DNA of 28,556 nt from Bacillota bacterium (GCA_023443225.1 JAEZVF010000087.1:1-28556), one strand, 5' to 3'; numbered from the stretch's first letter, positions 7,736 through 15,748 are shown. Notes: generated from the letters alone by a model not told the origin. Made by a program: numbers and translations.

Positions 7736-8500
7736 ATGTCAAAATCTGAATTTATGAAAACGTTAGAAGAATTATTAAATGACATTCCTATGGAGGAGAA
7801 AAAGGAAGCACTGCAATTCTATGACTGTTACTTTGAAGATGCGGGCCCTGAATATGAGCAGGATATTATTACAGAATTAGGATCTCCCGATAAGGTGGCA
7901 GCGAGTATAAAAGCAGGTATAGATACCAGCGGTCAAGAAGCGCAAAGTAGAGGATACTTTACTGAAAAAGGATATGAAGATGATACGCTAAAAGATCCGA
8001 AATATGAGATACAATACAGAACAGATAACAATAGATCAGATAACGGCAGAGCAGATAACAGTAGAGCAGATAACAGCAGAGTAGATAACAGTAGAACAGA
8101 TAACAGCAAATCAGATACTAGAAGATCAGGTCCCAATGCAGTTTTGATAATGTTATTATGCATTTTTGCAATACCAGTTGGTATTCCATTACTTGCAACA
8201 GTGTTCAGTTTATTTGCAGCTTCATTTTTTACAGTCATCGGTATCAGTATTGCTTTTATAGTAATGTCTTTTGTATTTACTATCCTTGGATTGTGTCTTG
8301 CTTTTTTGGGATTACTTAAACTTGTAACGATGCCGATCATGGGAATCTGTATTGCAGGAGCTGGCCTCATTTTGTTTGGTTTGGGATTACTGTGTACTGT
8401 TGCAACAGTTGGCTTATGTACAAAGGTAATACCTGCTGTATTCCGATTCTTCGTTGATATTTGCAGGCTACCATTTAGACGCAGGGGAGTGATGGCATGA
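7736..8500 (+). CDS. DUF1700 (HAAS-type) membrane protein
   Basis: The 254-aa protein has an N-terminal helical cytosolic domain of about 65 aa typical of DUF1700/HAAS (SEFMKTLEELLNDIP, then ITELGSPDKVAASI). A charged low-complexity linker follows, with seven five-residue repeats of the type DNSRA. The C-terminal half is about three to four hydrophobic segments (from NAVLIMLLCIFAIPVGIPLL to the end). It is embedded in the membrane. The gene directly abuts padR and overlaps the next start by 4 bp (ATGA). This trio is a recurrent envelope-associated cassette in Firmicutes; its molecular role is not established. The repeat linker is encoded by a 15-bp DNA tandem repeat and could vary in length. 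Confidence 0.8.
   Translation: MSKSEFMKTLEELLNDIPMEEKKEALQFYDCYFEDAGPEYEQDIITELGSPDKVAASIKAGIDTSGQEAQSRGYFTEKGYEDDTLKDPKYEIQYRTDNNRSDNGRADNSRADNSRVDNSRTDNSKSDTRRSGPNAVLIMLLCIFAIPVGIPLLATVFSLFAASFFTVIGISIAFIVMSFVFTILGLCLAFLGLLKLVTMPIMGICIAGAGLILFGLGLLCTVATVGLCTKVIPAVFRFFVDICRLPFRRRGVMA
8024..8128 (+). repeat. 15-bp tandem repeat, seven units
   Basis: Seven units of GATAACAGTAGAGCA type run without interruption, with unit starts every 15 bp from 8024 to 8114. Each unit encodes D-N-x-R-x. The first and last units are the most diverged. Confidence 0.85.
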
Positions 8501-9375
8501 GAGTATTTAATAAGGTGTTTTTAATCATCGGCGGACTTTCTATTGTAGCTGGAATTGCTTTCTTAACCATTGGTATAGGTAAATATTATTATATCTATAA
8601 TAGTATAGATAATAATGAAACTTTTGAGGATAAGTATGAGAACGTGAAATCTTTGGAGATAGATGTAGCCTATGGTAACGTCACCATAAAAGAAGGGGAT
8701 AGTTTTCATATTGAGGCATACAATATTGAGAAAGCGAGTTTTAGTAGTACTTTGGAGAATGGGGTTTGGAAAGTAGAAGATGATACCGGATTAAACAAAG
8801 AATTATCTGGTGACTTTGAGTTTTTTGATGTGGATATCCCTGTCAATTGGGTTATATGGGATGAAGACAAGACATCTAATATTGTGATTACCATACCTTC
8901 CGGCTTTACTGCTGAAAATATTAATATCAATATAGAGTCTGGTCGCATTACGGCAGATTATTTAGATACCGAGGAAGCGGATATCAATGTGGATGTAGGC
9001 TATTTTCAAATAAATAATTTGATAATTCACAACAAGTCTTATCTAACGGTTGGAGCTGGAGAAATGATTATCGATACGTTAAATGCAAAGGATATTACGA
9101 TAGAAAATGGTGTTGGATTTATACAAGCTTCTGGCAGCATATTAGGAAATAGTTATGTTAAGTCCGGACTTGGTGCAATAAAATTAAGCATCAATGGAGA
9201 TAAAGCTGATTACAATTATGATATTGACTGTAGTTTAGGTAGCGTTAAAATTGATGGCTACAGATATACAGATACTACAATTCATAATGATGCAAAACAT
9301 AATTTCTTTTTGGAATGTGATGTGGGTAGCATTACATTAGATTATACATCAGATAGTAAGACAGTATCCGAATAA
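8497..9375 (+). CDS. DUF4097-type membrane-anchored beta-helix protein
   Basis: The 292-aa protein has an N-terminal membrane anchor at about residues 7-28 (VFLIIGGLSIVAGIAFLTIG). An extracellular region follows with short repeating beta strands (SLEIDVAYGNVTIKEGD, INIESGRITADYL, YVKSGLGAIKLSI, ECDVGSITLDY). These are the rungs expected of the DUF4097/adhesin-like beta-helix. No catalytic motif is visible. The ATGA overlap with the DUF1700 gene shows tight coupling. The protein is likely a structural or sensory partner of the neighbouring membrane proteins. Confidence 0.75.
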   Translation: MRVFNKVFLIIGGLSIVAGIAFLTIGIGKYYYIYNSIDNNETFEDKYENVKSLEIDVAYGNVTIKEGDSFHIEAYNIEKASFSSTLENGVWKVEDDTGLNKELSGDFEFFDVDIPVNWVIWDEDKTSNIVITIPSGFTAENININIESGRITADYLDTEEADINVDVGYFQINNLIIHNKSYLTVGAGEMIIDTLNAKDITIENGVGFIQASGSILGNSYVKSGLGAIKLSINGDKADYNYDIDCSLGSVKIDGYRYTDTTIHNDAKHNFFLECDVGSITLDYTSDSKTVSE

Positions 9376-9390
9376 TTAAAATATAAACTA

Positions 9391-9411
9391 ATAGCCACAA
9401 TAAGCGGCTAT
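9391..9411 (+). other. Small stem-loop before pspC
   Basis: ATAGCC (9391-9396) pairs with GGCTAT (9406-9411) around a 9-nt loop, 10 nt before the ribosome site. With no T-run it is more likely an RNA-processing or stability element than a terminator. Confidence 0.35.
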
Positions 9412-9432
9412 CTATCATAAGGAGGAAAAAAT

Positions 9433-9615
9433 ATGGAACCAAAAAAATTATACAAATCTAGTAGCAACAAAATGGTATGCGGAGTTTGTGGAGGAATTGC
9501 CGAGTACATTAACGTGGACCCGACGATCATACGTCTATTATGGGCAGTATTCTGCTTTATGGCTGGAGCAGGAGTATTGGCATATTTTGTAGCAGCAATC
9601 ATAATTCCAAACTAG
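9433..9615 (+). CDS. PspC-domain small membrane protein
   Basis: This 60-aa protein is a single PspC domain. It opens with KKLYKSSSNKMVCGVCGGIAEYINVDPTIIRLLW, the canonical family pattern, followed by one hydrophobic segment (LLWAVFCFMAGAGVLAYFVAAIIIP). PspC proteins take part in envelope-stress sensing and often close PadR/DUF1700/DUF4097 operons. AAGGAGG lies 5-6 nt before the ATG. A strong terminator follows at 9636. Confidence 0.9.
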   Translation: MEPKKLYKSSSNKMVCGVCGGIAEYINVDPTIIRLLWAVFCFMAGAGVLAYFVAAIIIPN

Positions 9616-9635
9616 TATGAATTAATTATTTATAA

Positions 9636-9679
9636 AAGTCTTCACAGATTCTTTTAAGGTTTCTGTGGAGACTTTTTTT
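9636..9679 (+). terminator. Rho-independent terminator after the PspC gene
   Basis: AAGTCTTCACAGA pairs with TCTGTGGAGACTT over 13 positions (one wobble), followed by a run of seven T. It ends the padR operon. Confidence 0.9.
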
Positions 9680-9786
9680 GTGGAATAAAAATAAGAAAAT
9701 CGGTGAATAATGAAACCGATAATAGTAAGATGCGGGCTGAAAAGCCATAAGAAGACTTTTTAGTATTTCTACAAAGCGAGGTGTAT

Positions 9787-10923
9787 ATGATGAAAAAATT
9801 AAACACGGCTGCAATTTGCCTATTTACTCTTATTCTGCTTAGTGGCTGTAAAAAAGTAAAACAAGAGAAAACAAGTGATGAAATAAGTATCAGTCCGGTA
9901 CCAACAAATACAATAACAGAGGCTATTACCCCTGCACAAGCCGAAACAGTCTCAGAGGAAACAAAAGATACAGCCTCAGAAGTAACATTAAAAATTTCTG
10001 ATTATTATCCGTTTTTAGAAAATGTCAAATATATTTATGATGGTGAAGGAAACGAATATGCATCTTATACTGTTTTTACAGACTATATAGCTGGCAATCG
10101 TGCACAATTTAGAATAAACAATGGTGGTTCAGAGACCATTAAAGTACTGGAAAATACGAATGGAACACTGATTATTCATTTGTCCAGAGGGGAAACATAT
10201 TTTCGTGAAAATTATGTTGATAAAACCGATGGAAATGATGAAATACTTTTAAAAGAACCGTTGGTAAAAGGAACAGAATGGACACTATCAGATAACCGAA
10301 GACGTTATATATCCAATACCGGAGTAGATATTACAACTCCATATGGGACATTTAAAACGATAGAAGTTACTACAGAAGAAAATTCTACGACTGATAAGAG
10401 TATTAATTATTATGCGAAAGATATAGGACTGGTAAAGTCTATTTATTCTACCAAAGCATATGATATAACCTCTGAATTAAGTAAGATTGAGAAGAACACT
10501 CCATTCACGCAGTCTGTTATCTTTTATTACCCGAATACAGATGGAACTGGAATCGTTGCTGTTGAAAAGAGTATATCATTTCAAACAAACGATATTTCTA
10601 GGATAAAAATTCAGGAAGCTTATGTAGGCTCATCCAACAATAAATTATTACCTGCTTTTAGTACGAATACAAAGATAAATAGTTTGTTTTTAAATAATGA
10701 TGATATTGTTTCCGTTGATTTATCAAATGAGTTCATAACAGAGATGAATTTGGGAGCTGGATTTGAAGGGTTAATACTGCAGTGCATAACGAATACATTA
10801 GGTAATTATTATGGCGTTAATCAGGTGCATATTACGATTGAAGGCAAACCATATGAATCCGGTCACATTGCAATGAATAAAAATGAGACATTTAAAGTCA
10901 ACTATGATAATGTGATTCAGTAA
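9787..10923 (+). CDS. GerMN-domain lipoprotein
   Basis: The ~378-aa exported lipoprotein has a signal peptide with positive residues KK, a hydrophobic core and the lipobox LLSGC (C21). A Ser/Thr-rich linker follows (to about residue 70). The middle domain (~72-225, from DYYPFLENVKYIYDGEGNEYASY) resembles beta-rich extracellular domains of clostridial lipoproteins. The C-terminus (~240-375) fits GerMN: it holds a P-rich loop with TNTKINSLFLNNDDIVSVDLSNEFI, then CITNTLGNYYGVNQVHITIEGKP. GerMN occurs in GerM and other sporulation or germination proteins, but also in vegetative lipoproteins. A GTG at 9781 could begin the frame, but GAGG at 9778-9781 is well placed for the ATG at 9787. It stands alone between terminators. 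Confidence 0.78.
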   Translation: MMKKLNTAAICLFTLILLSGCKKVKQEKTSDEISISPVPTNTITEAITPAQAETVSEETKDTASEVTLKISDYYPFLENVKYIYDGEGNEYASYTVFTDYIAGNRAQFRINNGGSETIKVLENTNGTLIIHLSRGETYFRENYVDKTDGNDEILLKEPLVKGTEWTLSDNRRRYISNTGVDITTPYGTFKTIEVTTEENSTTDKSINYYAKDIGLVKSIYSTKAYDITSELSKIEKNTPFTQSVIFYYPNTDGTGIVAVEKSISFQTNDISRIKIQEAYVGSSNNKLLPAFSTNTKINSLFLNNDDIVSVDLSNEFITEMNLGAGFEGLILQCITNTLGNYYGVNQVHITIEGKPYESGHIAMNKNETFKVNYDNVIQ

Positions 10924-10945
10924 ATAACACTATATAACTAAAATA

Positions 10946-10992
10946 AAATAATGGTATGTCTAAGAGTTTTGTGATTAGACATACCATTATTT
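10946..10992. terminator. 18-bp perfect hairpin after the GerMN lipoprotein
   Basis: AAATAATGGTATGTCTAA (10946-10963) pairs perfectly with 10975-10992 around an 11-nt loop. There is no long T-run beyond it, though the AT-rich base of the stem could serve either strand. Confidence 0.7.
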
Positions 10993-11054
10993 GAGTGCCC
11001 CCTATGTTAGAGCAAGTTGACATTGTTATTTCTTTCTTCCTTTGGAAGTAATGT

Positions 11055-11090
11055 AAGCAGTAGTTTTGTATAAAGTCAAAGCTACTGCTT
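11055..11090. terminator. Hairpin downstream of the small minus-strand gene
   Basis: AAGCAGTAGTTTTG (11055-11068) pairs with CAAAGCTACTGCTT (11077-11090), 13 of 14 positions. It lies just past the 3' end of the minus-strand ORF ending at 11120, so it probably terminates that gene. Confidence 0.5.
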
Positions 11091-11119
11091 TGTTTTGGAT
11101 TGATTGTTATGAAATTTCT

Positions 11120-11287
11120 TTACTTCACACTTGCTTCTTCCGCTTCTGCCTCGTTTACTATTTGTTCCAACACATTAATCAAGTCTTGAAGTGTGTGTAA
11201 TTCCACATTTCGTTCCAATATTACATTTTTAAGATTGGTCGATAACGTTTCAAATTTACTTTGAATTGCTGGTGCTACATAGGACAT
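11120..11287 (-). CDS. Unrecognised 55-aa protein
   Basis: This short minus-strand frame begins with ATG at 11287, preceded by GAGGTGAT at ideal spacing, and ends at TAA. The protein starts MSYVAPAIQSKFETLS and continues NLKNVILERNVELHTLQDLINVLEQIV, an amphipathic alpha-helical stretch, then an acidic end. It has no signal peptide and no membrane segment. I do not recognise the family with certainty; small proteins with a similar M-x-Y-V/I-P-x opening and an LxxLixxLExIV helix occur beside mobile elements in clostridia, as I recall. It sits alone between the GerMN lipoprotein and the flotillin operon, with a hairpin after it. Confidence 0.65.
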   Translation of the reverse strand: MSYVAPAIQSKFETLSTNLKNVILERNVELHTLQDLINVLEQIVNEAEAEEASVK

Positions 11288-11352
11288 TTTAATCACCTCG
11301 AGATTAGTATGCCCAATAAAACATAACTCATGTAAAATTTACAGATTAATTC

Positions 11353-11380
11353 TTGATTAAAATCTTAATTAAAATATAAT
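11353..11380 (+). promoter_or_regulatory. Promoter of the NfeD-flotillin operon
   Basis: TTGATT (11353-11358) and a perfect TATAAT (11375-11380) are separated by 16 bp. Transcription would start near 11387. That is downstream of the frame's first possible TTG at 11381, supporting the internal start at 11465. Confidence 0.65.
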
Positions 11381-11464
11381 TTGATTGAGAAGGCAAATAA
11401 TGATATACTTTTTGATATACATAATCAAATGTCAATGGCATTACAAAAAGGAGGTTATTTCATT

Positions 11465-12070
11465 GTGATAACGATGTACTTATGTTTTCTTGCCGGAGGT
11501 CTGGTGCTTCCTGTTATCAGTACTCTTTTTGGATTTTTTGGCGAGGGAATTGACTCAGATGTAACTTCGGATATTGATATGGATGTCGATATGGATGTAG
11601 ATATGGATACGGACATTGATATTGATCCTGCAATTGACGGTGTATTCTCTATTGCCTTATTTCCGACCTCATTGATGTCGTTATCAGCACTAGCAATTAC
11701 ATTTGGAGCAGTGGGAGGAGTGATGACACTAACCGAGAAAGGAAGAAGTATTACCTTGATTGCTGCAATTATCTCCGGATATCTTGCTTCAGTAATTGTT
11801 CAGACCTTAATTAGGGCGCTAAAAAAGGTTCAAACACGAAGCTATGGCGTGGAAGAAAAAGAATTACTTCTGTACGATGGAAAAATAATTGATGCGATAC
11901 TTCCCGGTCAGTTAGGTACCGTTAGTTTTACTACCTTGAAAAATGTATTGGTAAGTTATCCAGCAAAATGTGCCGATGATAAAATTAAACTTGAACCTGG
12001 TAGGTTAGTTAAAGCCATTGAACTAAAAGACGGCATCGTATTTGTAGAAGCAAAAAACAAGTATGAATAG
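11465..12070 (+). CDS. NfeD-like membrane protein (flotillin partner, YuaF type)
   Basis: The 201-aa protein probably works with the flotillin encoded next, as NfeD-type proteins do in Bacillus (YuaF/FloT). It has an N-terminal membrane helix (MYLCFLAGGLVLPVISTLFGFF), then an unusual Asp-rich loop with D at every second residue. Two further helices follow (LMSLSALAITFGAVGGVMTL and ITLIAAIISGYLASVIVQTLI). The C-terminus (~135-200) looks like the NfeD OB-fold (LPGQLGTVSF, PGRLVKAIELKDGIVFVEA). GTG 11465 is chosen because AAAGGAGG lies 9 nt upstream; the frame opens earlier at TTG 11381 but that precedes the predicted transcription start. ATG 11474 is a possible alternative. A short gap leads to the flotillin gene. 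Confidence 0.75.
   Translation: MITMYLCFLAGGLVLPVISTLFGFFGEGIDSDVTSDIDMDVDMDVDMDTDIDIDPAIDGVFSIALFPTSLMSLSALAITFGAVGGVMTLTEKGRSITLIAAIISGYLASVIVQTLIRALKKVQTRSYGVEEKELLLYDGKIIDAILPGQLGTVSFTTLKNVLVSYPAKCADDKIKLEPGRLVKAIELKDGIVFVEAKNKYE
11570..11626 (+). repeat. Asp-rich 12-bp repeat in the NfeD-like gene
   Basis: Units of GATATGGATGTC type encode alternating D-I-D-M-D-V. About ten aspartates occur at every other residue. The loop would sit between membrane helices and could bind divalent cations. Confidence 0.75.
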
Positions 12071-12105
12071 TATTTAAAATGAAAAGAAAGTTAGGGGGAT
12101 TTGAA

Positions 12106-13698
12106 ATGTTTTTACTAGTATCTATGATAGAAGAATATAATTTAATGCCGATTATTATTACAGTTGTAGCAATTATAGGTGGTATTGCTATTTTGTCAAG
12201 TATCTTCCGCATGTGGAAAAAGGTGCCTCAAGATAAAGCGATGGTAGTAACCGGTATGAAGAAAAGAATTATCACCGGTGGTGGTGGATTGGTTATCCCG
12301 GTATTAGAAAGAACAGATACGATTTCTTTAGGCAATATCCAATTAAATGTTAATACATCACAAACCATGTCTTCTCAAGGTGTCCCAATTGATGTTGCTG
12401 GAACAGCCGTAATTAAAGTACGTAATACCCATGAGAGTATATACGCAGCTATCGAACAGTTTTCCGGAATCAATGAAAATCAGATTCAAACATCGATATC
12501 AGAACAGGTCACTCTTATTCTAGAAGGTAAATTACGAGAAATTGTTGCTTCCATGACAGTTGAGCAGATTTATAATGACCGTGAAGCATTTTCTGCAAAG
12601 GTTCAAGAAGTTGTTGGTACAAAGATTGGTGAGATGGGATTGGAATTAAAAGACTTCTCCATTAAAGATGTTAATGATACCAACGGATATATAAAGGCAC
12701 TCGGTGCTAAGCAAATTGCGGAAAAGAAGAAAGATGCAGAAATTGCACAGGCTATGGCATTAAAAGAAGAATCCATTCAAAAATCTGCAGCCACCAAAGA
12801 AGGAGAAAAAGCACGTTTAGAAGCACAGACGGAAGTCAGTGCTGCATTGAAGGCAAAAGAAGTTCAAGAAGCAGAATATAGAATCGAACAAGAATCAGCA
12901 AAGGCAAAAGCAGATGCAGCTTACGAGATTCAAAAGAGCATTACCAATAAGGATGTTATTGCGGCCCAGATGGAAGCTGACATCCTAAAACAGCAAAAAC
13001 AAAAGGAACTTCAAGAAGCTCAACTACAGGTAGAAATAGCAAGAGAACAAAAGCAGACAGAATTAGAACAGCGTCGTGCTGAAAAAACCCGTGAAGAGTT
13101 AAAAACAAAGATTGTAGAACCTGCAAATGCGGAAAGAGAACAGAAAAAAGCAGAAGCCGATGCTGAAAAATACACAAAAATCGCAGAAGCAGAGGCAAGG
13201 GCAGAAGCGAAAAAGTCAGAAGCAACCGCAGAGGCAGAAGCGATCAAATTAAAAGCAGAAGCAGAAGCAAACGCTGCTACTGTAAATGGTGAAGCAAGGG
13301 CAAAAGCAATCAGTGCTGTAGGATTGGCAGAAGCTGAAGCAATTCGTGCCAAAGGTCTTGCAGAAGCAGAAGCCATGGAGAAGAAAGCAGAAGCTTATAA
13401 GAAATATACCGGAGCTGCTATGGCAGATAAATTAATTGAAAAACTTCCAGATATAGCAAAGGCAATTGCTGAACCATTAAGCCAGATTTCAGATATCAAG
13501 ATATACGGCAGCAGTGGAGTAGATGGTGTAGCAGACAATGTTCCTACGGTACTAGCAAAAGTATTTGACACGGTACAAAGCTCAGTTGGTATTGATATGA
13601 AGAGTATTGTTATGGCAGATAGTATTGACGCTAAAACGACAAAGAATGTAAATATTACAGGCGTAGGGGAAAAGCAGGTAGCGGATTTAAATAATTAG
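12106..13698 (+). CDS. floT: Flotillin-like SPFH-domain protein
   Basis: This 530-aa membrane scaffold protein is comparable with FloT/YuaG of Bacillus (about 509 aa), which organises functional membrane microdomains. An N-terminal hydrophobic segment (LMPIIITVVAIIGGIAILSSI) anchors it. The SPFH/band-7 domain runs from about 25 to 200 (VPQDKAMVVTGMKKRIITGGGGLVIPVLERTD). A long coiled coil (about 200-440) follows, rich in EAEA repeats, then a C-terminal oligomerisation region (YKKYTGAAMADKLIEKLPDIAKAIAEPL). The frame opens at ATG 12079, but the AGGGGG at 12091-12096 fits the ATG at 12106. The NfeD partner is immediately upstream and a terminator follows. The symbol is by family resemblance. 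Confidence 0.92.
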   Translation: MFLLVSMIEEYNLMPIIITVVAIIGGIAILSSIFRMWKKVPQDKAMVVTGMKKRIITGGGGLVIPVLERTDTISLGNIQLNVNTSQTMSSQGVPIDVAGTAVIKVRNTHESIYAAIEQFSGINENQIQTSISEQVTLILEGKLREIVASMTVEQIYNDREAFSAKVQEVVGTKIGEMGLELKDFSIKDVNDTNGYIKALGAKQIAEKKKDAEIAQAMALKEESIQKSAATKEGEKARLEAQTEVSAALKAKEVQEAEYRIEQESAKAKADAAYEIQKSITNKDVIAAQMEADILKQQKQKELQEAQLQVEIAREQKQTELEQRRAEKTREELKTKIVEPANAEREQKKAEADAEKYTKIAEAEARAEAKKSEATAEAEAIKLKAEAEANAATVNGEARAKAISAVGLAEAEAIRAKGLAEAEAMEKKAEAYKKYTGAAMADKLIEKLPDIAKAIAEPLSQISDIKIYGSSGVDGVADNVPTVLAKVFDTVQSSVGIDMKSIVMADSIDAKTTKNVNITGVGEKQVADLNN

Positions 13699-13741
13699 GA
13701 CATTTTTGAAATTAGGAACGCAAATAGAAATCATTCATTTA

Positions 13742-13791
13742 AGGTTGTTACAACATTCATTATCATTGAATATTGTAACAACCTATTTTTT
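13742..13791 (+). terminator. Rho-independent terminator after floT
   Basis: AGGTTGTTACAA (13742-13753) pairs perfectly with TTGTAACAACCT (13773-13784), followed by ATTTTTT. Inner bases can extend the stem. Confidence 0.9.
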
Positions 13792-13826
13792 GTCGTAAAC
13801 TTTGGAATCCTTTCAAATTAAAACAC

Positions 13827-13886
13827 TTGACAACTTGGTTCTACCAGAGTAAAATAAAATCAAGTTCATTCTACTGGAGTAAAATA
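13827..13886 (+). promoter_or_regulatory. blaI-type promoter with two 30-bp-spaced operator repeats
   Basis: TTGACA (13827-13832) and TAAAAT (13850-13855) are 17 bp apart. An 18-bp motif TTCTAC[C/T][A/G]GAGTAAAATA occurs at 13839-13856, over the -10, and again at 13869-13886, downstream of the start point. The second copy contains the dyad TACT-GG-AGTA. The layout suits repression by the BlaI-type regulator. Confidence 0.7.
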
Positions 13887-13907
13887 TTATTATAAAGGAG
13901 TCTTGAG

Positions 13908-14267
13908 ATGCAAATTAAGTTATTTGATTCAGAACTAAAGATAATGGATGTTCTATGGAAAAACGGAGATACCACAGCAAAGCGAATAGCAGAAATTTTA
14001 AAAGAGCAAGTTGGTTGGAACAAGACCACGACGTACACCTTAATTAGAAGATGTATTGATAAAGGAGCGATTGAACGTATGGAACCCAATTTCGTGTGTC
14101 ACCCCCTTGTTACTATTGAACAGGCAAGAGAGCTTGAAACAACGGAACTAATCAACAAAATGTATGACGGCGCCGCTGATCAGCTTATGGCTTCCATATT
14201 AGGGAGTAAAAGTCTGTCCCCAGAAGAAATCGAAAAACTAAAGCAGCTTGTTAATCGTCTTAAATAA
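13908..14267 (+). CDS. BlaI/MecI-family transcriptional repressor
   Basis: The 119-aa protein has the winged-helix domain typical of BlaI/MecI/CopY repressors at residues 5-75 (LFDSELKIMDVLWKNGDTTAKRIAEIL, then TTTYTLIRRCIDKGAIER). The C-terminal dimerisation helix region follows (ARELETTELINKMYDGAADQLMASIL), which in this family contains the site cut when the signal is received. Spacing to the next gene is short (13 bp), and that gene encodes an M56 membrane peptidase, the usual partner. Operator-like repeats lie upstream. No beta-lactamase gene is nearby, so the target may be something other than antibiotic resistance. Confidence 0.9.
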   Translation: MQIKLFDSELKIMDVLWKNGDTTAKRIAEILKEQVGWNKTTTYTLIRRCIDKGAIERMEPNFVCHPLVTIEQARELETTELINKMYDGAADQLMASILGSKSLSPEEIEKLKQLVNRLK

Positions 14268-14280
14268 GGAGGGGATGGAT

Positions 14281-15675
14281 ATGAGTTTGTTAAAAATGAG
14301 TTTTTCTGCCTCTATTCTTATTCTGGTTATCGTAATTTTTCGTGTGTTGCTATTGAACAAGTTGCCAAAAAAAACCTTTTTTGTTCTGTGGGGCGTGGCT
14401 TTGTGCCGTTTGTTAATTCCCTTTGCCATTCCGTCACGGTTTAGTGTTTATTCGATTGTAGATATGCTGAAAAGTAGATTATTTAAAACGGAATTAGCAC
14501 TTACAGAAATGCCTGTAGTGCCTAATAATACGACCATTACAGAGGCTGTCCCGATGACGGAAGTAGCGTATGTAACGATATCCCCTGTATTGGTAATTTG
14601 GCTCATTGGTTTGATAGTCGGCATCTTATTTATCCTGGTAACACATTTGCGTTGCCGTAAGGAGTATAAAACAGCACTTCCTGTTGAGAATGCATTTATT
14701 AAGTGCTGGCAGCAAGAGCATCCAATGTGGCGAAACGTTCAAATCCGACAGTCAGATAAAATTGCCGCCCCACTGACTTATGGAATATTTCAGCCTGTTA
14801 TACTCCTGCCCAAGCAAACAGATTGGACGAATGAAACCCGATTGTGTTATATTCTTACGCATGAGATTGTGCATATTCGGCAATTTGATACACTGACAAA
14901 ACTGTTGATGGCAATAGCTTTATGTGTTCACTGGTTTAACCCTTTTGTCTGGATGATGTATGTAATTGCAAACCGGGATATTGAATTATTATGTGACGAA
15001 ACAGTGGTGAGGACATTCGGAGAAACGACGAAATCTGCTTATGCCATAACATTGATTGGACTGGAAGAAAAGAAAAGCCGTCTTACCCCTCTCATAAACA
15101 ATTTTAGCAAACATTTGATTGAAGAAAGGATTATATCTATTATGAAAATGAAGCGATCTTCCCTTGTAGGAATCATAGTATCTTTGGCTTTGATTGCAGG
15201 TTCAGTCACTGTATTTGCTACCACTGCAACGAATGTCACCGAGGTAAACACACCGATAGCAAATGACAGTAAAAGCATGTATCAGACAGCAATTATCGAA
15301 GATGATGGTCTGATTGGTGATTCGGATGGTAATTCATCTTCGGTACAGGAAAGCGTAACCCAAATTTCTTATAGCTCAGAAGGTATGATGACACCGGATG
15401 AACTAGCGGAGATGTATTCTGTTTATGAGCCATTTGGTCTGACTTATGATAAAGAAAAGGATTATTTCTACTATAATGGAAAGCTTGTGCGAGAATTCGT
15501 TGACATCTTATCGTCAAATGGTGAGGCACTGGAAGGCGGAAAATTCCATGGGTCTATGCGGCAATTGGGTAATCCGAATGGAGAAGGAGAAGTGAATGTA
15601 AAGGCTGTACGTGACTACACAAAGCTCAATGCAGATGGTGAAGGTGAATTAATTGGTATTGAAGTTGTAAAGTAG
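14281..15675 (+). CDS. M56-family membrane metallopeptidase (BlaR1/MecR1-like signal transducer)
   Basis: This 464-aa protein probably senses an envelope signal and cleaves, or triggers cleavage of, the BlaI-type repressor encoded before it. Several N-terminal membrane helices surround a zinc peptidase domain with HEIVH at 194-198 and a downstream acidic ligand in DIELLCDE (E235). A further membrane helix at about 293-314 (SSLVGIIVSLALIAGSVTVF) leads to an extracellular domain of about 150 residues. That domain is not a penicillin-binding sensor: there is no SxxK motif, and it reads EPFGLTYDKEKDYFYYNGKL with later VKAVRDYTK. AAGGAGG lies 8 nt before ATG 14281; the frame itself opens earlier inside blaI. 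Confidence 0.87.
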   Translation: MSLLKMSFSASILILVIVIFRVLLLNKLPKKTFFVLWGVALCRLLIPFAIPSRFSVYSIVDMLKSRLFKTELALTEMPVVPNNTTITEAVPMTEVAYVTISPVLVIWLIGLIVGILFILVTHLRCRKEYKTALPVENAFIKCWQQEHPMWRNVQIRQSDKIAAPLTYGIFQPVILLPKQTDWTNETRLCYILTHEIVHIRQFDTLTKLLMAIALCVHWFNPFVWMMYVIANRDIELLCDETVVRTFGETTKSAYAITLIGLEEKKSRLTPLINNFSKHLIEERIISIMKMKRSSLVGIIVSLALIAGSVTVFATTATNVTEVNTPIANDSKSMYQTAIIEDDGLIGDSDGNSSSVQESVTQISYSSEGMMTPDELAEMYSVYEPFGLTYDKEKDYFYYNGKLVREFVDILSSNGEALEGGKFHGSMRQLGNPNGEGEVNVKAVRDYTKLNADGEGELIGIEVVK

Positions 15676-15695
15676 AACATTAGATAGGATATGAA

Positions 15696-15735
15696 ACGAT
15701 GGTTTTGAAATTAAACTTCAAGACCATCGCTTTTC
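15696..15735. terminator. Terminator between the convergent M56 and DUF6544-like genes
   Basis: ACGATGGTTTTGAA pairs with TTCAAGACCATCG, followed by CTTTTCTTG. It lies between genes on opposite strands and may serve both. Confidence 0.7.
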
Positions 15736-15748
15736 TTGTGAAAAATAT

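Noticed and set aside
9690..9780. Possible riboswitch (GEMM-like) in the leader of the GerMN lipoprotein gene
   Set aside because: Two small stem-loops (ATCGGT/ACCGAT near 9699-9722 and GGCT-GAAA-AGCC at 9735-9746) are present, but the conserved unpaired motifs of c-di-GMP riboswitches are not matched.
10981..11054. A 15-codon plus-strand frame (MLEQVDIVISFFLWK) before the small minus-strand gene
   Set aside because: Too short, no ribosome site and no recognisable family; treated as non-coding.
12956..13376. Minus-strand frames opposite the flotillin coiled coil
   Set aside because: Ala/Ser- and Leu/Phe-rich translations are mirror images of the EA-rich repeats; no start signals.
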